7,382 nt of DNA from JAHECQ01 sp047638695 (GTDB lineage: Bacteria; Actinomycetota; Acidimicrobiia; Acidimicrobiales; SZUA-35): positions 1 to 7,382 of the forward strand of contig JBLINY010000173.1 in the NCBI GenBank assembly GCA_047638695.1. Direction: 5' to 3'. How positions within the stretch are numbered: the first letter of the stretch is position 1; the number at the start of each line of letters is the position of its first letter. Below the pieces are notes generated by a model. It was not told the origin of the DNA. It saw only the letters and a list, made by a program, of their open reading frames with translations, and did not search any database. A program made the translations under genes and the position numbers. Of the stretch, positions 1 to 5,503 are shown one piece after another.

Positions 1-2
1 CG

Positions 3-89
3 CCGCCGCCAGTGGAGGGACATCACCTTCGGGTCCTGAAATCAACCCGCTGCCACGGCCTCATCAACGAATACCAAAACGCAGCCTGA
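3..89 (+). pseudogene. C-terminal tail of an integrase-type transposase (5' end outside window)
   Basis: The frame is open from the window edge to a TGA at 87-89 and gives 28 residues ending GLINEYQNAA. This short basic tail resembles the end of actinobacterial transposases with an integrase (DDE) core, in which a G-L-[IV]-x-E-Y motif often comes just before the stop. No catalytic residue lies inside the window, so the family cannot be named and the gene may be whole or broken upstream. The call rests on resemblance of a short tail only. It could also be the end of an unrelated protein. Confidence 0.35.
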
Positions 90-284
90 CCAGCCACGAC
101 ACAATATTCGGCCCCCACAGGGTTTTGCCGTTTCGGCGTGATCGCTGGTTCTCGCTGATTCTGCCCGATATCAGACCGTCCTGATTAGAAGTCTCGACTG
201 TGGAACCGATCGCATGCCTCAAACGAATGGCCGATCTGGGCAAACTCTCTATCGCCAACACTAGGCAGCATCGAAGAAACAATC
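90..284. other. Intergenic stretch without a recognisable gene
   Basis: No convincing coding region is visible on either strand between the tail of the left-hand gene and the promoter of the nucleotidyltransferase. A small GCCG-ttt-CGGC hairpin lies at about 128-138, 40 bp after the stop of the left-hand gene, but has no T-run after it. If the left-hand gene is a transposase, this stretch probably contains the right end of that insertion sequence, but no end could be pinned down. Confidence 0.4.
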
Positions 285-285
285 G

Positions 286-320
286 TTCCATTTTTGCTTG
301 CAGTGCTCTAGTTTGAAGCA
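286..320 (+). promoter_or_regulatory. Putative leaderless promoter and inverted repeat before the MNT gene
   Basis: A possible -10 hexamer, TAGTTT (309-314), ends six bases before the ATG at 321, so transcription would begin at or next to the start codon. The -35 position 17 bp further up (286-291, TTCCAT) is weak. An inverted repeat, TTGCTT (294-299) and AAGCAA (316-321), brackets the -10. It could be an operator for the winged helix of the encoded protein, which would make the module self-regulated. Both assignments are inferred from spacing and symmetry. Confidence 0.35.
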
Positions 321-944
321 ATGGACTTCATGCACCCCGTTCAGGCGGTGATCCCCGGAACACAAGGACGGGTACTGGCCGTCCTTGCTGAAACCACAGC
401 AGAGCTCAATCTCCGCACCGTCGCCCGGCTCGCCGACGTCAGCCCGGCCCAGGCGTCGCGAGTTCTGCCTGGTCTCGTCGAGTTGGGCCTCGTCGATCGC
501 CGAGAGGTGCCACCCTCATCACTGTTCCAACTCAACCGAACCAACCTGGCAGCCAGCCTCGTTGTCGAACTCTCTCAGTCGCGTGACCTCGCGCTGAAAG
601 CAATAGGAGCAGCGGCCGCTGATCTGTCGACACCGCCGAGCAGCGTGATCATCTTCGGTTCTTTCGCTCGACGAGAAGCCGACAGGCACAGCGACATCGA
701 CGCTGTGATCGTGCGGCCAGACGGCATCGACGCGGACGACGACACCTGGAGCGCCGGTGTCGAGCAATGGCGCGAGACCATCCGAGCGATCACGGGCAAC
801 ACGGTCGAGGTCGTCGAAACGAACCAGACCGAGGCAGCCAAGAAGCTGGCGAGCAAGCGGGAATTGTGGCGAGCCGTCGCCCGTGACGGTGTCGTGGTCC
901 ACGGCGCAACCCTCGATCAGCTCAGGGGCACAGCCAGTGCCTAA
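321..944 (+). CDS. MNT-type nucleotidyltransferase with N-terminal winged helix (putative antitoxin)
   Basis: The 207-residue protein has two parts. Residues about 15-75 read as a MarR/ArsR-like winged helix (LRTVARLADVSPAQASRVLPGLVELGLVDR). Residues about 105-200 form a minimal nucleotidyltransferase of the DNA polymerase beta superfamily. The signature GSFARREADRHSDID (113-127) supplies the G-S loop and metal-binding D125 and D127. The third acidic residue is probably E163 in TVEVVE. In HEPN/MNT toxin-antitoxin systems this enzyme neutralises the HEPN toxin, in studied cases by AMPylating a tyrosine. The stop overlaps the next gene by 8 bp, typical of such pairs. Fusion to a winged helix makes it longer than a minimal MntA (about 100-140 aa) and suggests that it also binds its own promoter. 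The ATG at 321 fits the leaderless promoter; an ATG at 330 is an alternative. The catalytic residues look intact. Confidence 0.85.
   Translation: MDFMHPVQAVIPGTQGRVLAVLAETTAELNLRTVARLADVSPAQASRVLPGLVELGLVDRREVPPSSLFQLNRTNLAASLVVELSQSRDLALKAIGAAAADLSTPPSSVIIFGSFARREADRHSDIDAVIVRPDGIDADDDTWSAGVEQWRETIRAITGNTVEVVETNQTEAAKKLASKRELWRAVARDGVVVHGATLDQLRGTASA
924..928 (+). promoter_or_regulatory. Ribosome binding site selecting the GTG start of the HEPN gene
   Basis: AGGGG lies inside the end of the nucleotidyltransferase gene, eight bases before the GTG at 937. The next in-frame start, ATG at 949, would be 20 bases away, so this site favours GTG 937. It means the two proteins are translated from one message with overlapping reading frames. 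Confidence 0.6.
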
Positions 945-1344
945 ACCAATGCGAACAAGGCCGGTGTCGATAGCGCAGGTCCGTGCCTACGCGGGCAAGG
1001 CGCAAGAGTATGCAGACGCCGCATCGAGCGAACTCCAATCGAAGCGCTACATCGCCGCGACGAGTTTGGCGATTCACGCAGCAATCAACGCCGCCGACGC
1101 CGTGTGTGGCGCACGCCTCGGGAAGCGTGCCGCGGGCGAGGATCATGATCAGGTGCTGACGCTGCTCAAGCAGGCCGGTCCGGACGGCGTTTCGGTCGAG
1201 AAGGAGCTCCGTCGACTCCTGCCGCTCAAGACGAAGGCCGAATACGAACCGGATGACATCGCCGCCGGAGTCGCCAAGAAAGCCGTCGAGCGCTCCCAAC
1301 GATGCGTCGGCGTGGCAGCAGCCGTGGCTCGGACCATGAAGTAG
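937..1344 (+). CDS. HEPN-fold protein, partner of the MNT nucleotidyltransferase (putative toxin)
   Basis: The 135-residue, largely alpha-helical protein starts at GTG 937, overlaps the MNT gene by 8 bp and has a well-spaced Shine-Dalgarno. Helices about 11-35 (VRAYAGKAQEYADAASSELQ) and 37-58 (RYIAATSLAIHAAINAADAV) followed by LLPLKTKAEYEP (94-105) are the pattern of small HEPN proteins found beside MNT enzymes. Catalytic HEPN RNases carry R-x4-6-H, often followed by x-Y. Here the corresponding stretch is K-x-x-A-E-Y (K98, A101, Y103), so the histidine is absent while a tyrosine remains. Family knowledge allows a toxin inhibited by tyrosine AMPylation; the sequence suggests a variant that may not cut RNA by the canonical mechanism. 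The HEPN fold and pairing are fairly secure, but toxicity is inferred. The same frame stays open for 25 codons after the TAG stop, probably by chance. Confidence 0.75.
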   Translation: MPKPMRTRPVSIAQVRAYAGKAQEYADAASSELQSKRYIAATSLAIHAAINAADAVCGARLGKRAAGEDHDQVLTLLKQAGPDGVSVEKELRRLLPLKTKAEYEPDDIAAGVAKKAVERSQRCVGVAAAVARTMK

Positions 1345-1430
1345 GCGCTGCCGAACCCGCACATCAAGCAGAAGAGCGCATTCCGTGACCTCGACGCCGC
1401 CCCGGAGAAGCGCCGCTCTTGAAGTTGTCG

Positions 1431-1462
1431 TTCCACACTTCGAAGAGTGCGATTCCACACTT
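1431..1462. repeat. 22-bp-spaced direct repeat TTCCACACTT around a palindrome
   Basis: TTCCACACTT occurs at 1431-1440 and again at 1453-1462. Between and overlapping them, CACACTTCGAAGAGTG (1435-1450) is an imperfect palindrome with a perfect CTTCGAAG core. It lies in the gap between the HEPN gene and the converging zinc-ribbon fragment, where a shared terminator would be expected, but there is no T-run. The arrangement could equally be a two-site protein-binding element or the scar of a lost mobile element end. The rest of 1345-1475 shows no gene. Confidence 0.4.
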
Positions 1463-1475
1463 TCTTGGCTGGGCC

Positions 1476-1682
1476 TCACCCGGAATCGCGGCTGAGTGCC
1501 TCCGCCGCCACTGTGGCGGGTTGGGCACCACCGATGCCACATTCGCAGAACTGAGTGTCAGCTGGGGTGACTAGACCGCAGTGCAAGCAGGTGAACTTGG
1601 GATTTCCAGCGGCAGCTGCGGCCTGGAGAATCTCCTCGCGCCCAGGGATGCTTGATCGTTCGATCTCGCGAACCGCTTCGAC
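1476..1682 (-). pseudogene. C-terminal fragment of a zinc-ribbon protein, truncated by IS6 copy 1
   Basis: On the minus strand a frame runs from the left end of the IS6 element to a TGA (complement at 1476-1478), leaving 68 residues. It begins VEAVREIERSS, continues through an alanine-rich helix, then a compact zinc ribbon FTCLHCG...FCECG with cysteines spaced C-x2-C-x10-C-x1-C, and ends with an alanine-rich tail. The paired cysteines strongly support a real coding sequence. No start codon lies in the remaining part, and the upstream half is replaced by the insertion sequence, so the gene is a remnant. It runs opposite to every other gene here, which marks it as older host or accessory DNA. 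The function of the full protein cannot be told. Confidence 0.6.
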
Positions 1683-1683
1683 C

Positions 1684-2505
1684 GGGACTGTTGCATTGAG
1701 GGATCATCCCGGCAACTGGCGATCGTGTCCGAATGAGCCACCGCCACCAGAAGTCGCCGCCTGTGGATCGATCAGCGTTCGCTGGCTACCGGTTTCCGCC
1801 CGAGGTCATCATGCTCGCCGTGCGCTGGTACCTCCGCTACGGACTCTCCTACAGCGACGTCGAAGAACTCCTCGTCGAACGTGGGATCGAGGTAGACCAC
1901 GTAACCATCCAACGCTTCACGCCCCTCCTAATCGACGCCGCACGACCACGCCGACACAGCGTTGGTGGACGTTGGTTCGTCGACGAGACCTATGTGAAGC
2001 TGGCTGGAAAGTGGCGATACGTGTATCGGGCCATCGACGAGCACGGCCAAGTGATCGACGTGTTCCTCTCACCCCGACGCGACATCAACGCCGCTCGAAC
2101 CTTCTTCGCGCGGGCGCTCAACGCTCACGGCGAACCAGACGAGGTCATCACCGATCTCGCTCAGGCGCTCGAGACCGTCATCGAAGAGTCGATCCCGGAC
2201 GCGTTTCACAACACCGAGCAGCATGCGAATAACCGTGTCGAGTGTGATCACGGTCGACTCAAGGCACGGCTGAGACCGATGCGAGGACTGAAGACCGACC
2301 GGACGGCATCGATCGTGATCCGCGGCCATGCGTTCATCCAAAGACCTACGACGCGGCCACTACGAACTCGGAACCGAAGCGGGCCACCACCAGCGAATCG
2401 CGGTGGCCTTCAACGAACTCACCAACAACGCAACACCATCTGAACCGAACCGTCACCTCCCGTCAACCGGCAACGTACCCGACGATCCAACAACGCAACG
2501 GTGCC
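1684..2505 (+). mobile_element. IS6-family insertion sequence, copy 1 (822 bp)
   Basis: The left end GGGACTGTTGCATTG (from 1684) and the right end, which reads GGCACCGTTGCGTTG on the minus strand (ending at 2505), form imperfect terminal inverted repeats of the GGxxCTGTTGCA type known from IS6/IS26 elements. The 822-bp length and the single DDE transposase also fit that family. The eight bases outside the ends (CTTCGACC and GTATGAAG) do not match, so there is no target-site duplication. Different truncated genes lie on the two sides, which points to a deletion or recombination after insertion. Confidence 0.85.
1733..2443 (+). pseudogene. IS6-family DDE transposase, defective (copy 1)
   Basis: The translation carries the N-terminal helix-turn-helix (YGLSYSDVEELLVERGIEVDHVTI) and the catalytic triad D84 (VDET), D141 (TDLAQ) and E170 (VECDH), followed by GRLKARLRPMRGLK. 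Two lesions stand out. Four residues, HRWV, present in copy 2, are missing after DHVTI because of a 12-bp in-frame deletion in the DNA-binding helix region. Near 2341-2350 an extra base shifts the frame: the expected C-terminus LRRGHYELGTEAGHH continues in another frame, while this frame reads an unrelated arginine/threonine-rich tail. A compensating shift restores the last codons (NTI) and the ancestral stop at 2441-2443. The catalytic core is whole, but the C-terminus is scrambled, so activity is unlikely. Confidence 0.8.
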
Positions 2506-2511
2506 GTATGA

Positions 2512-2796
2512 AGTCGCCGTAGAGCTTGCCGATCAGTCGAAGACCGACGCTGGGAATACTGGGCGCTCGGGGTCGGCGGATGGGCAGCACTCTCGGACGG
2601 ATCCTCGCGCTCCACTACGCCCAAGCAGACGCGACCGATCGGAGCGATCTTGCTCACCGAGGCCCAGATCCGCAAGTCAGTCGGTGACCTATCCGGAGCC
2701 GACGCCACCGGCCGAGAACTCGTCGCCTTCGCCGCACGGACGCAGCTAAACCAGTTCCTAGAACAAGGTCTTACGATCACCCGTGCCACCTCGTGA
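2512..2796 (+). pseudogene. 5'-truncated ORF remnant beside IS6 copy 1, function unknown
   Basis: A frame without ATG or GTG runs from just outside the right end of IS copy 1 to TGA 2794-2796. Its last 52 codons (from about 2641) have strongly coding-like composition and read GAILLTEAQIRKSVGDLSGA, ADATGRELVAFAARTQL and NQFLEQGLTITRATS. Just upstream, another frame starting at ATG 2580 reads MGSTLGRILALHYAQADATD and joins the first frame smoothly (..DRSD-LLTEAQ..) if one extra base near 2650 is removed. The simplest reading is one old gene that lost its 5' end to the IS and later gained a frameshift. I do not recognise the product; it has no signal peptide or membrane segment in the part seen. 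Confidence 0.45.
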
Positions 2797-2984
2797 CACA
2801 TCAGCTGATTCAAGTGATCGGGCACACCCCAGCCGCTTCCAGCTCTAAGTCGTCGAACACTTGTTGGATGTCGGAGGGGGGATTGCAACCTTTAACCCAC
2901 ACCCGCACGCGCTCCGATTGGATGAGTCCTACCGCTGCCTGACGAGGGCTTTCGCGTATCACTAAACGCAGCAATCGAAAGACG
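2797..2984. other. Intergenic stretch before the RHH-MazF operon, no gene seen
   Basis: Neither strand shows a convincing coding frame or an RNA gene here. The stretch has a G-run (about 2875-2881) and ends in the promoter of the toxin-antitoxin operon. Confidence 0.4.
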
Positions 2985-3021
2985 CATACCGTACTACATA
3001 CCGATCTGGTATACTTTCCAA
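2985..3021 (+). promoter_or_regulatory. Leaderless promoter with CATACC/GGTAT operator half-sites
   Basis: An extended -10, TGGTATACT (3007-3015), ends six bases before the ATG at 3022, so the message probably starts at the A of the start codon and needs no Shine-Dalgarno; none is seen. Three half-sites overlap it: CATACC at 2985-2990 and 2997-3002, and the inverted GGTAT at 3008-3012. The last two form ATACC-gatct-GGTAT. Ribbon-helix-helix antitoxins typically bind short repeated half-sites of this kind over their own promoter, so this is the likely autoregulatory operator. No good -35 is visible, as expected of an extended -10 promoter. Confidence 0.6.
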
Positions 3022-3276
3022 ATGGCCACAGAACAGATCGCCGTTCGGATTCCCGAGCCCCTCCTCAGCGACCTCGACGCCCTCGTCAAAACCGGAGCAT
3101 ACGAAAGCCGGGCCGCTGCGGTCCGAGCCGGCATCGAAGCCATCATGAAACTCGAACACCAACGCCAGACCGACCGAGCCGTCGTCGATGGCTACACACG
3201 GCAACCACCAACCGAAACCGAAGACCACGCGGCACTCGCGTCGCTTCGCGAAGCGATCCTCGACGAGCCATGGTGA
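3022..3276 (+). CDS. Ribbon-helix-helix antitoxin (MazE/ParD-like)
   Basis: The 84-residue protein begins with the DNA-contacting beta strand EQIAVRIP (4-11), followed by helix A (PLLSDLDALVKTG, 13-25) and helix B (SRAAAVRAGIEAIM, 29-42). This is the ribbon-helix-helix fold. The charged, low-complexity rest (43-84) is the part that usually wraps around and inhibits the toxin. It lies immediately upstream of a MazF-like gene, with which it overlaps by 7 bp, so the pair forms one transcriptional unit. The antitoxin should dimerise, repress the promoter upstream through the CATACC/GGTAT sites, and be degraded by proteases under stress. The partner defines the function; the fold alone would also fit a ParD. 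Confidence 0.82.
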   Translation: MATEQIAVRIPEPLLSDLDALVKTGAYESRAAAVRAGIEAIMKLEHQRQTDRAVVDGYTRQPPTETEDHAALASLREAILDEPW

Positions 3277-3590
3277 CGACTCCAGACCGCGGACAAATCT
3301 GGTGGGGTGAACTCGAAGGCGTTGGTCGACGCCCCTTCCTCATCATGACCCGATCCGCTGCGATCCCCGTCCTAAACAGCGTCCTTGCGGCACCGGTTAC
3401 CCGCACGATCAGAGGAATCCCCACCGAACTACGACTCGGGGCCGGCGATGGCATGCCTACCGACTGCGTTGCAAGCTTCGACAACCTCAGAGTTGTCCCC
3501 AAGGCGTACCTTGTCGACCAGATCTGCACACTGCAGGCGCCCCGCCTCGCCGAAGCATGCGCCGCCATCCAAGCCGCCATCGGCTGCTAG
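3270..3590 (+). CDS. mazF: MazF/PemK-family endoribonuclease toxin
   Basis: The 106-residue protein matches the length and order of the MazF family. RGQIWWGELEG (7-17) is the first beta strand and loop, GRRPFLIMTR (19-28) carries the conserved arginine R21, and LAAPVTRTIRGIPTEL (39-54) carries T44, the other residue of the RNase active site. CVASFDNLRVVPKAYLV (66-82) is the typical strand-helix that follows. Members cleave mRNA or other RNAs at short specific sequences and stop growth; target specificity cannot be read from sequence. Its ATG overlaps the antitoxin stop, and a GTG three bases downstream is an alternative start. There is no strong ribosome site, so translation is probably coupled to the antitoxin. 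No lesion is seen, so the module looks functional, unlike the IS elements on both sides. Confidence 0.88.
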   Translation: MVTTPDRGQIWWGELEGVGRRPFLIMTRSAAIPVLNSVLAAPVTRTIRGIPTELRLGAGDGMPTDCVASFDNLRVVPKAYLVDQICTLQAPRLAEACAAIQAAIGC

Positions 3591-3594
3591 ACAG

Positions 3595-3613
3595 AACCCT
3601 AGGGAGAAGGGTT
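3595..3613 (+). terminator. Possible weak hairpin terminator after the MazF gene
   Basis: AACCCT (3595-3600) and AGGGTT (3608-3613) form a six-base stem with a seven-base loop, starting five bases after the toxin stop. Only one T follows the stem, so this is at best a weak terminator, or an mRNA-stabilising hairpin. Confidence 0.35.
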
Positions 3614-3628
3614 TGGTGCTGCCCATCG

Positions 3629-4241
3629 GGGACGGTCGCATTGAGGAAACGGATCGGCGACTGGCGAGGGTGTCAGAATGAACCACCGCCACCAGAGTTC
3701 GCCGCCAGTGGATCGGTCGGCGTTCGCTGGCTACCGGTTCCCTCCCGAGGTGATCATGCTGGCAGTCCGCTGGTATCTCCGATACGGACTCTCCTACCGC
3801 GACCTCGAAGAACTTCTTACCGAACGTGGCATCGAAGTCGACCACGTCACGATCCATCGCTGGGTGCAACGCTTCACTCCCCTACTGATCGACGCCGCCC
3901 GACCACATCGACACACAGTCGGCGGGCGATGCTTCGTCGATGAGACCTACGTGAAGGTCGCCGGCACATGGCGGTACGTCTACCGAGCCGTCGATGAGCA
4001 CGGCCAGATCATCGACGTATTCGTCTCACCACGACGCGACCTTCGAGCCGCTCGTACCTTCTTCCGCCGTGCGCTCGACGCTCACGGCGAACCCGATGAG
4101 GTCGTCACTGATCTCGCTCAGGCGCTGGAAACCGTGATCGAGGAGCTGATCCCAGACGCATTCCACAACACCGATCTGAGACGAACGCGTGACCGTCGGA
4201 GTCCACTGATGCGTCTCACGATCGAACAATGCAACAGAGCC
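3629..4241 (+). mobile_element. IS6-family insertion sequence, copy 2, internally deleted (613 bp)
   Basis: The left end GGGACGGTCGCATTG (from 3629) and the right end, GGCTCTGTTGCATTG on the minus strand (ending 4241), match the ends of copies 1 and 3. The right end is the closest to the classical IS6 GGCTCTGTTGCA. The element is 211 bp shorter than copy 3 because of one internal deletion. Flanking octamers GCCCATCG and GCTGGAGA differ, so there is no target duplication. It separates the RHH-MazF operon from fic. Confidence 0.82.
3678..4174 (+). pseudogene. IS6-family transposase truncated by internal deletion (copy 2)
   Basis: The frame matches copies 1 and 3 from MNHRHQSSPPVDRSAFAG through the intact helix-turn-helix with HRWV, D88 (VDET) and D145 (TDLAQ) to PDAFHNT (residue 164). 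Homology stops at 4174. The next bases, GATCTGAGA, match the sequence spanning the stop codon of copy 3, so about 212 bp were lost between two GA dinucleotides. The catalytic glutamate (VECDH), the GRLKARL segment and the whole C-terminus are missing. The shifted frame runs on to 4343, past the element's right end, giving unrelated residues. The protein cannot be an active transposase, but could still bind DNA if made. Confidence 0.85.
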
Positions 4242-4292
4242 GCTGGAGATCGAGCTAGGAGCGGAGTTGCCTGCCCGACTACAGCGCTCGAC

Positions 4293-4349
4293 TTTGATAA
4301 GTTCGATATGGTTCCCGATCAACGTATCAAATTCGAAGTTTGATAAGTT
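4293..4349 (+). promoter_or_regulatory. Cluster of TTTGATA/TATCAAA half-sites upstream of fic (putative operator)
   Basis: TTTGATAAGTT occurs at 4293-4303 and again at 4339-4349. The inverted form TATCAAA lies at 4325-4331 and pairs with TTTGATA at 4339-4345 across a seven-base spacer containing TTCGAA. The stretch is distinctly richer in A and T than its surroundings, begins about 50 bp inside the right flank of IS copy 2 and ends about 60 bp before fic. Its symmetry suggests a dimeric repressor, most simply the C-terminal DNA-binding domain of the Fic protein itself. The exact -10/-35 of fic could not be placed. Confidence 0.55.
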
Positions 4350-4406
4350 AGATTCAGCGGTGGATCGACTACTCAAGTACCACGGAATCGAACGGATCGA
4401 CACCAC

Positions 4407-5432
4407 ATGGCACGAGGACGACCCAGCAGAGAGACCATCTACCGACGACTCGCCAGCGCGCTCGACGAACTCGACGAACGTTTCGGCGGGCTGCCATCCC
4501 CGAAGGAATCAGAGACCGTATGGTCAGACATCTGGCACCTCGAAGCCCATCACTCAACCGCGCTCGAAGGCAACACACTCGTCTTGCGTGAGGTCGCGGT
4601 TCTACTCGATCAACGTCGTGCAGTCGGGGCAAAACCGCTCAAGGAGTACATGGAGGTCGAGGGCTACAGCGAAGCCGCCCGCTGGGTGTACGGGCAGGCG
4701 CTCGACCCCGACGACTGGAGCGATGGTGGCCTGATCAACCTCAACGAAGTCCGCCGAATCCACTACATGGCCATGACCCCCGTATGGGGAGTCGCCCCTC
4801 ACCCCGACGCGACCGACGCAGAGGCACCGGGAGGATTCCGCGAGCACGACATCGCAGAGTTCGACGGCGGCATGACACCACCACAATGGACAGTGGTCCC
4901 AGCGCTGATGACGGACTGGGTCACCGACGTGGTCGCGCTCGGCGAAACCGTCGCTTCAAGCACAGAACTCGGTACGCCACTCCCCGAACAATTGGCGAGA
5001 CTCCATCACCGCTTCGAATGCATCCACCCATTCATCGACGGCAACGGACGAGCCGGCCGACTCGCCCTAAACCTCGTGCTCGTCCGATTCGGCTACCCCC
5101 CGGTCGTCATCTTCAAGAAGCAACGAGACGCGTACCTACGCGGGCTCCAACGCTCCGACCAAGGCGACCACGGAGCGCTCGGCGAGATCATCGCCCGAGC
5201 AATGCTCGACAACCTCAACCGCTTCGTCGTGCCCAACGTCGCCGGGCCGGCACGACTCGTTCCCCTCACAGCGCTCGCCGATGACGAGTTCTCCGTACCG
5301 GCACTGCGTCAAGCCGCACAACGAGGACGGCTTGACGCCACGCAAGGATCGGACGGCATCTGGCGCTCCTCGCGCAACGCAGTCACCGACTACGCAGCAA
5401 CCAAACACACCCGACGGCCCAAGACCCGGTGA
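4407..5432 (+). CDS. fic: Class II Fic-domain AMP-transferase with C-terminal DNA-binding domain
   Basis: The 341-residue protein has the full Fic signature HPFIDGNGRAGR at 207-218, with catalytic H207. Such enzymes transfer AMP (rarely another nucleotide) from a nucleotide cofactor to a hydroxyl on a target protein. The N-terminal helix carries STALEGN (50-56), matching the inhibitory motif [S/T]xxxE[G/N], with E54 expected to block ATP; this makes it a self-inhibited class II Fic. The following LKEYMEVEGYSEAARWV (78-94) is typical of this family's N-terminal domain. After the Fic core, residues about 283-331 (FSVPALRQAAQRGRLDATQGSDGIWRSS in pieces) look like a small helix-turn-helix. It stands alone between IS copies 2 and 3 with half-sites upstream, which suggests autorepression. 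ATG 4407 is the first start after an in-frame stop at 4344; no clear ribosome site is seen. No lesion is visible; the target is unknown. Confidence 0.9.
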   Translation: MARGRPSRETIYRRLASALDELDERFGGLPSPKESETVWSDIWHLEAHHSTALEGNTLVLREVAVLLDQRRAVGAKPLKEYMEVEGYSEAARWVYGQALDPDDWSDGGLINLNEVRRIHYMAMTPVWGVAPHPDATDAEAPGGFREHDIAEFDGGMTPPQWTVVPALMTDWVTDVVALGETVASSTELGTPLPEQLARLHHRFECIHPFIDGNGRAGRLALNLVLVRFGYPPVVIFKKQRDAYLRGLQRSDQGDHGALGEIIARAMLDNLNRFVVPNVAGPARLVPLTALADDEFSVPALRQAAQRGRLDATQGSDGIWRSSRNAVTDYAATKHTRRPKTR

Positions 5433-5477
5433 GGTCACCGACTCGACGTGGCCGTACAGCTTCGGATTGGCGGAGCG

Positions 5478-5490
5478 CTCAAGTCTTGAG
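5478..5490. repeat. Palindrome CTCAAG-t-CTTGAG downstream of fic
   Basis: A perfect six-base inverted repeat with a one-base centre lies 45 bp after the fic stop and 14 bp before the left end of IS copy 3. The loop is too small and no T-run follows, so it is not a good terminator. It may be a protein-binding site, or chance. Confidence 0.3.
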
Positions 5491-5503
5491 ATCCTGTGGG
5501 GAG

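Noticed and set aside
64..321. 85-residue open frame on the minus strand
   Set aside because: It lies opposite the left-hand transposase tail and the MNT promoter, shows no domain pattern, and has arginine/leucine-rich composition typical of an antisense shadow.
1371..1420. Inverted repeat AAGAGCG ... CGCTCTT after the HEPN gene as a terminator
   Set aside because: The loop is more than 30 bases long and no T-run follows.
1345..1422. In-frame 25-codon extension after the HEPN TAG stop, suggesting a stop mutation in a longer gene
   Set aside because: The extension has no helix or motif expected at the end of HEPN proteins, and 135 residues is already a normal family length.
1555..2232. 225-residue plus-strand open frame overlapping IS copy 1
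   Set aside because: It is a second frame of the transposase gene with arginine/proline-rich shadow composition, while the transposase frame has clear catalytic motifs.
4267..4734. 155-residue open frame before and inside fic
   Set aside because: Its first third covers the operator-like repeats and the rest is a shadow of fic; KLDSAVDRLLKYHGIERID looks protein-like, but is too short and has no partner or ribosome site.
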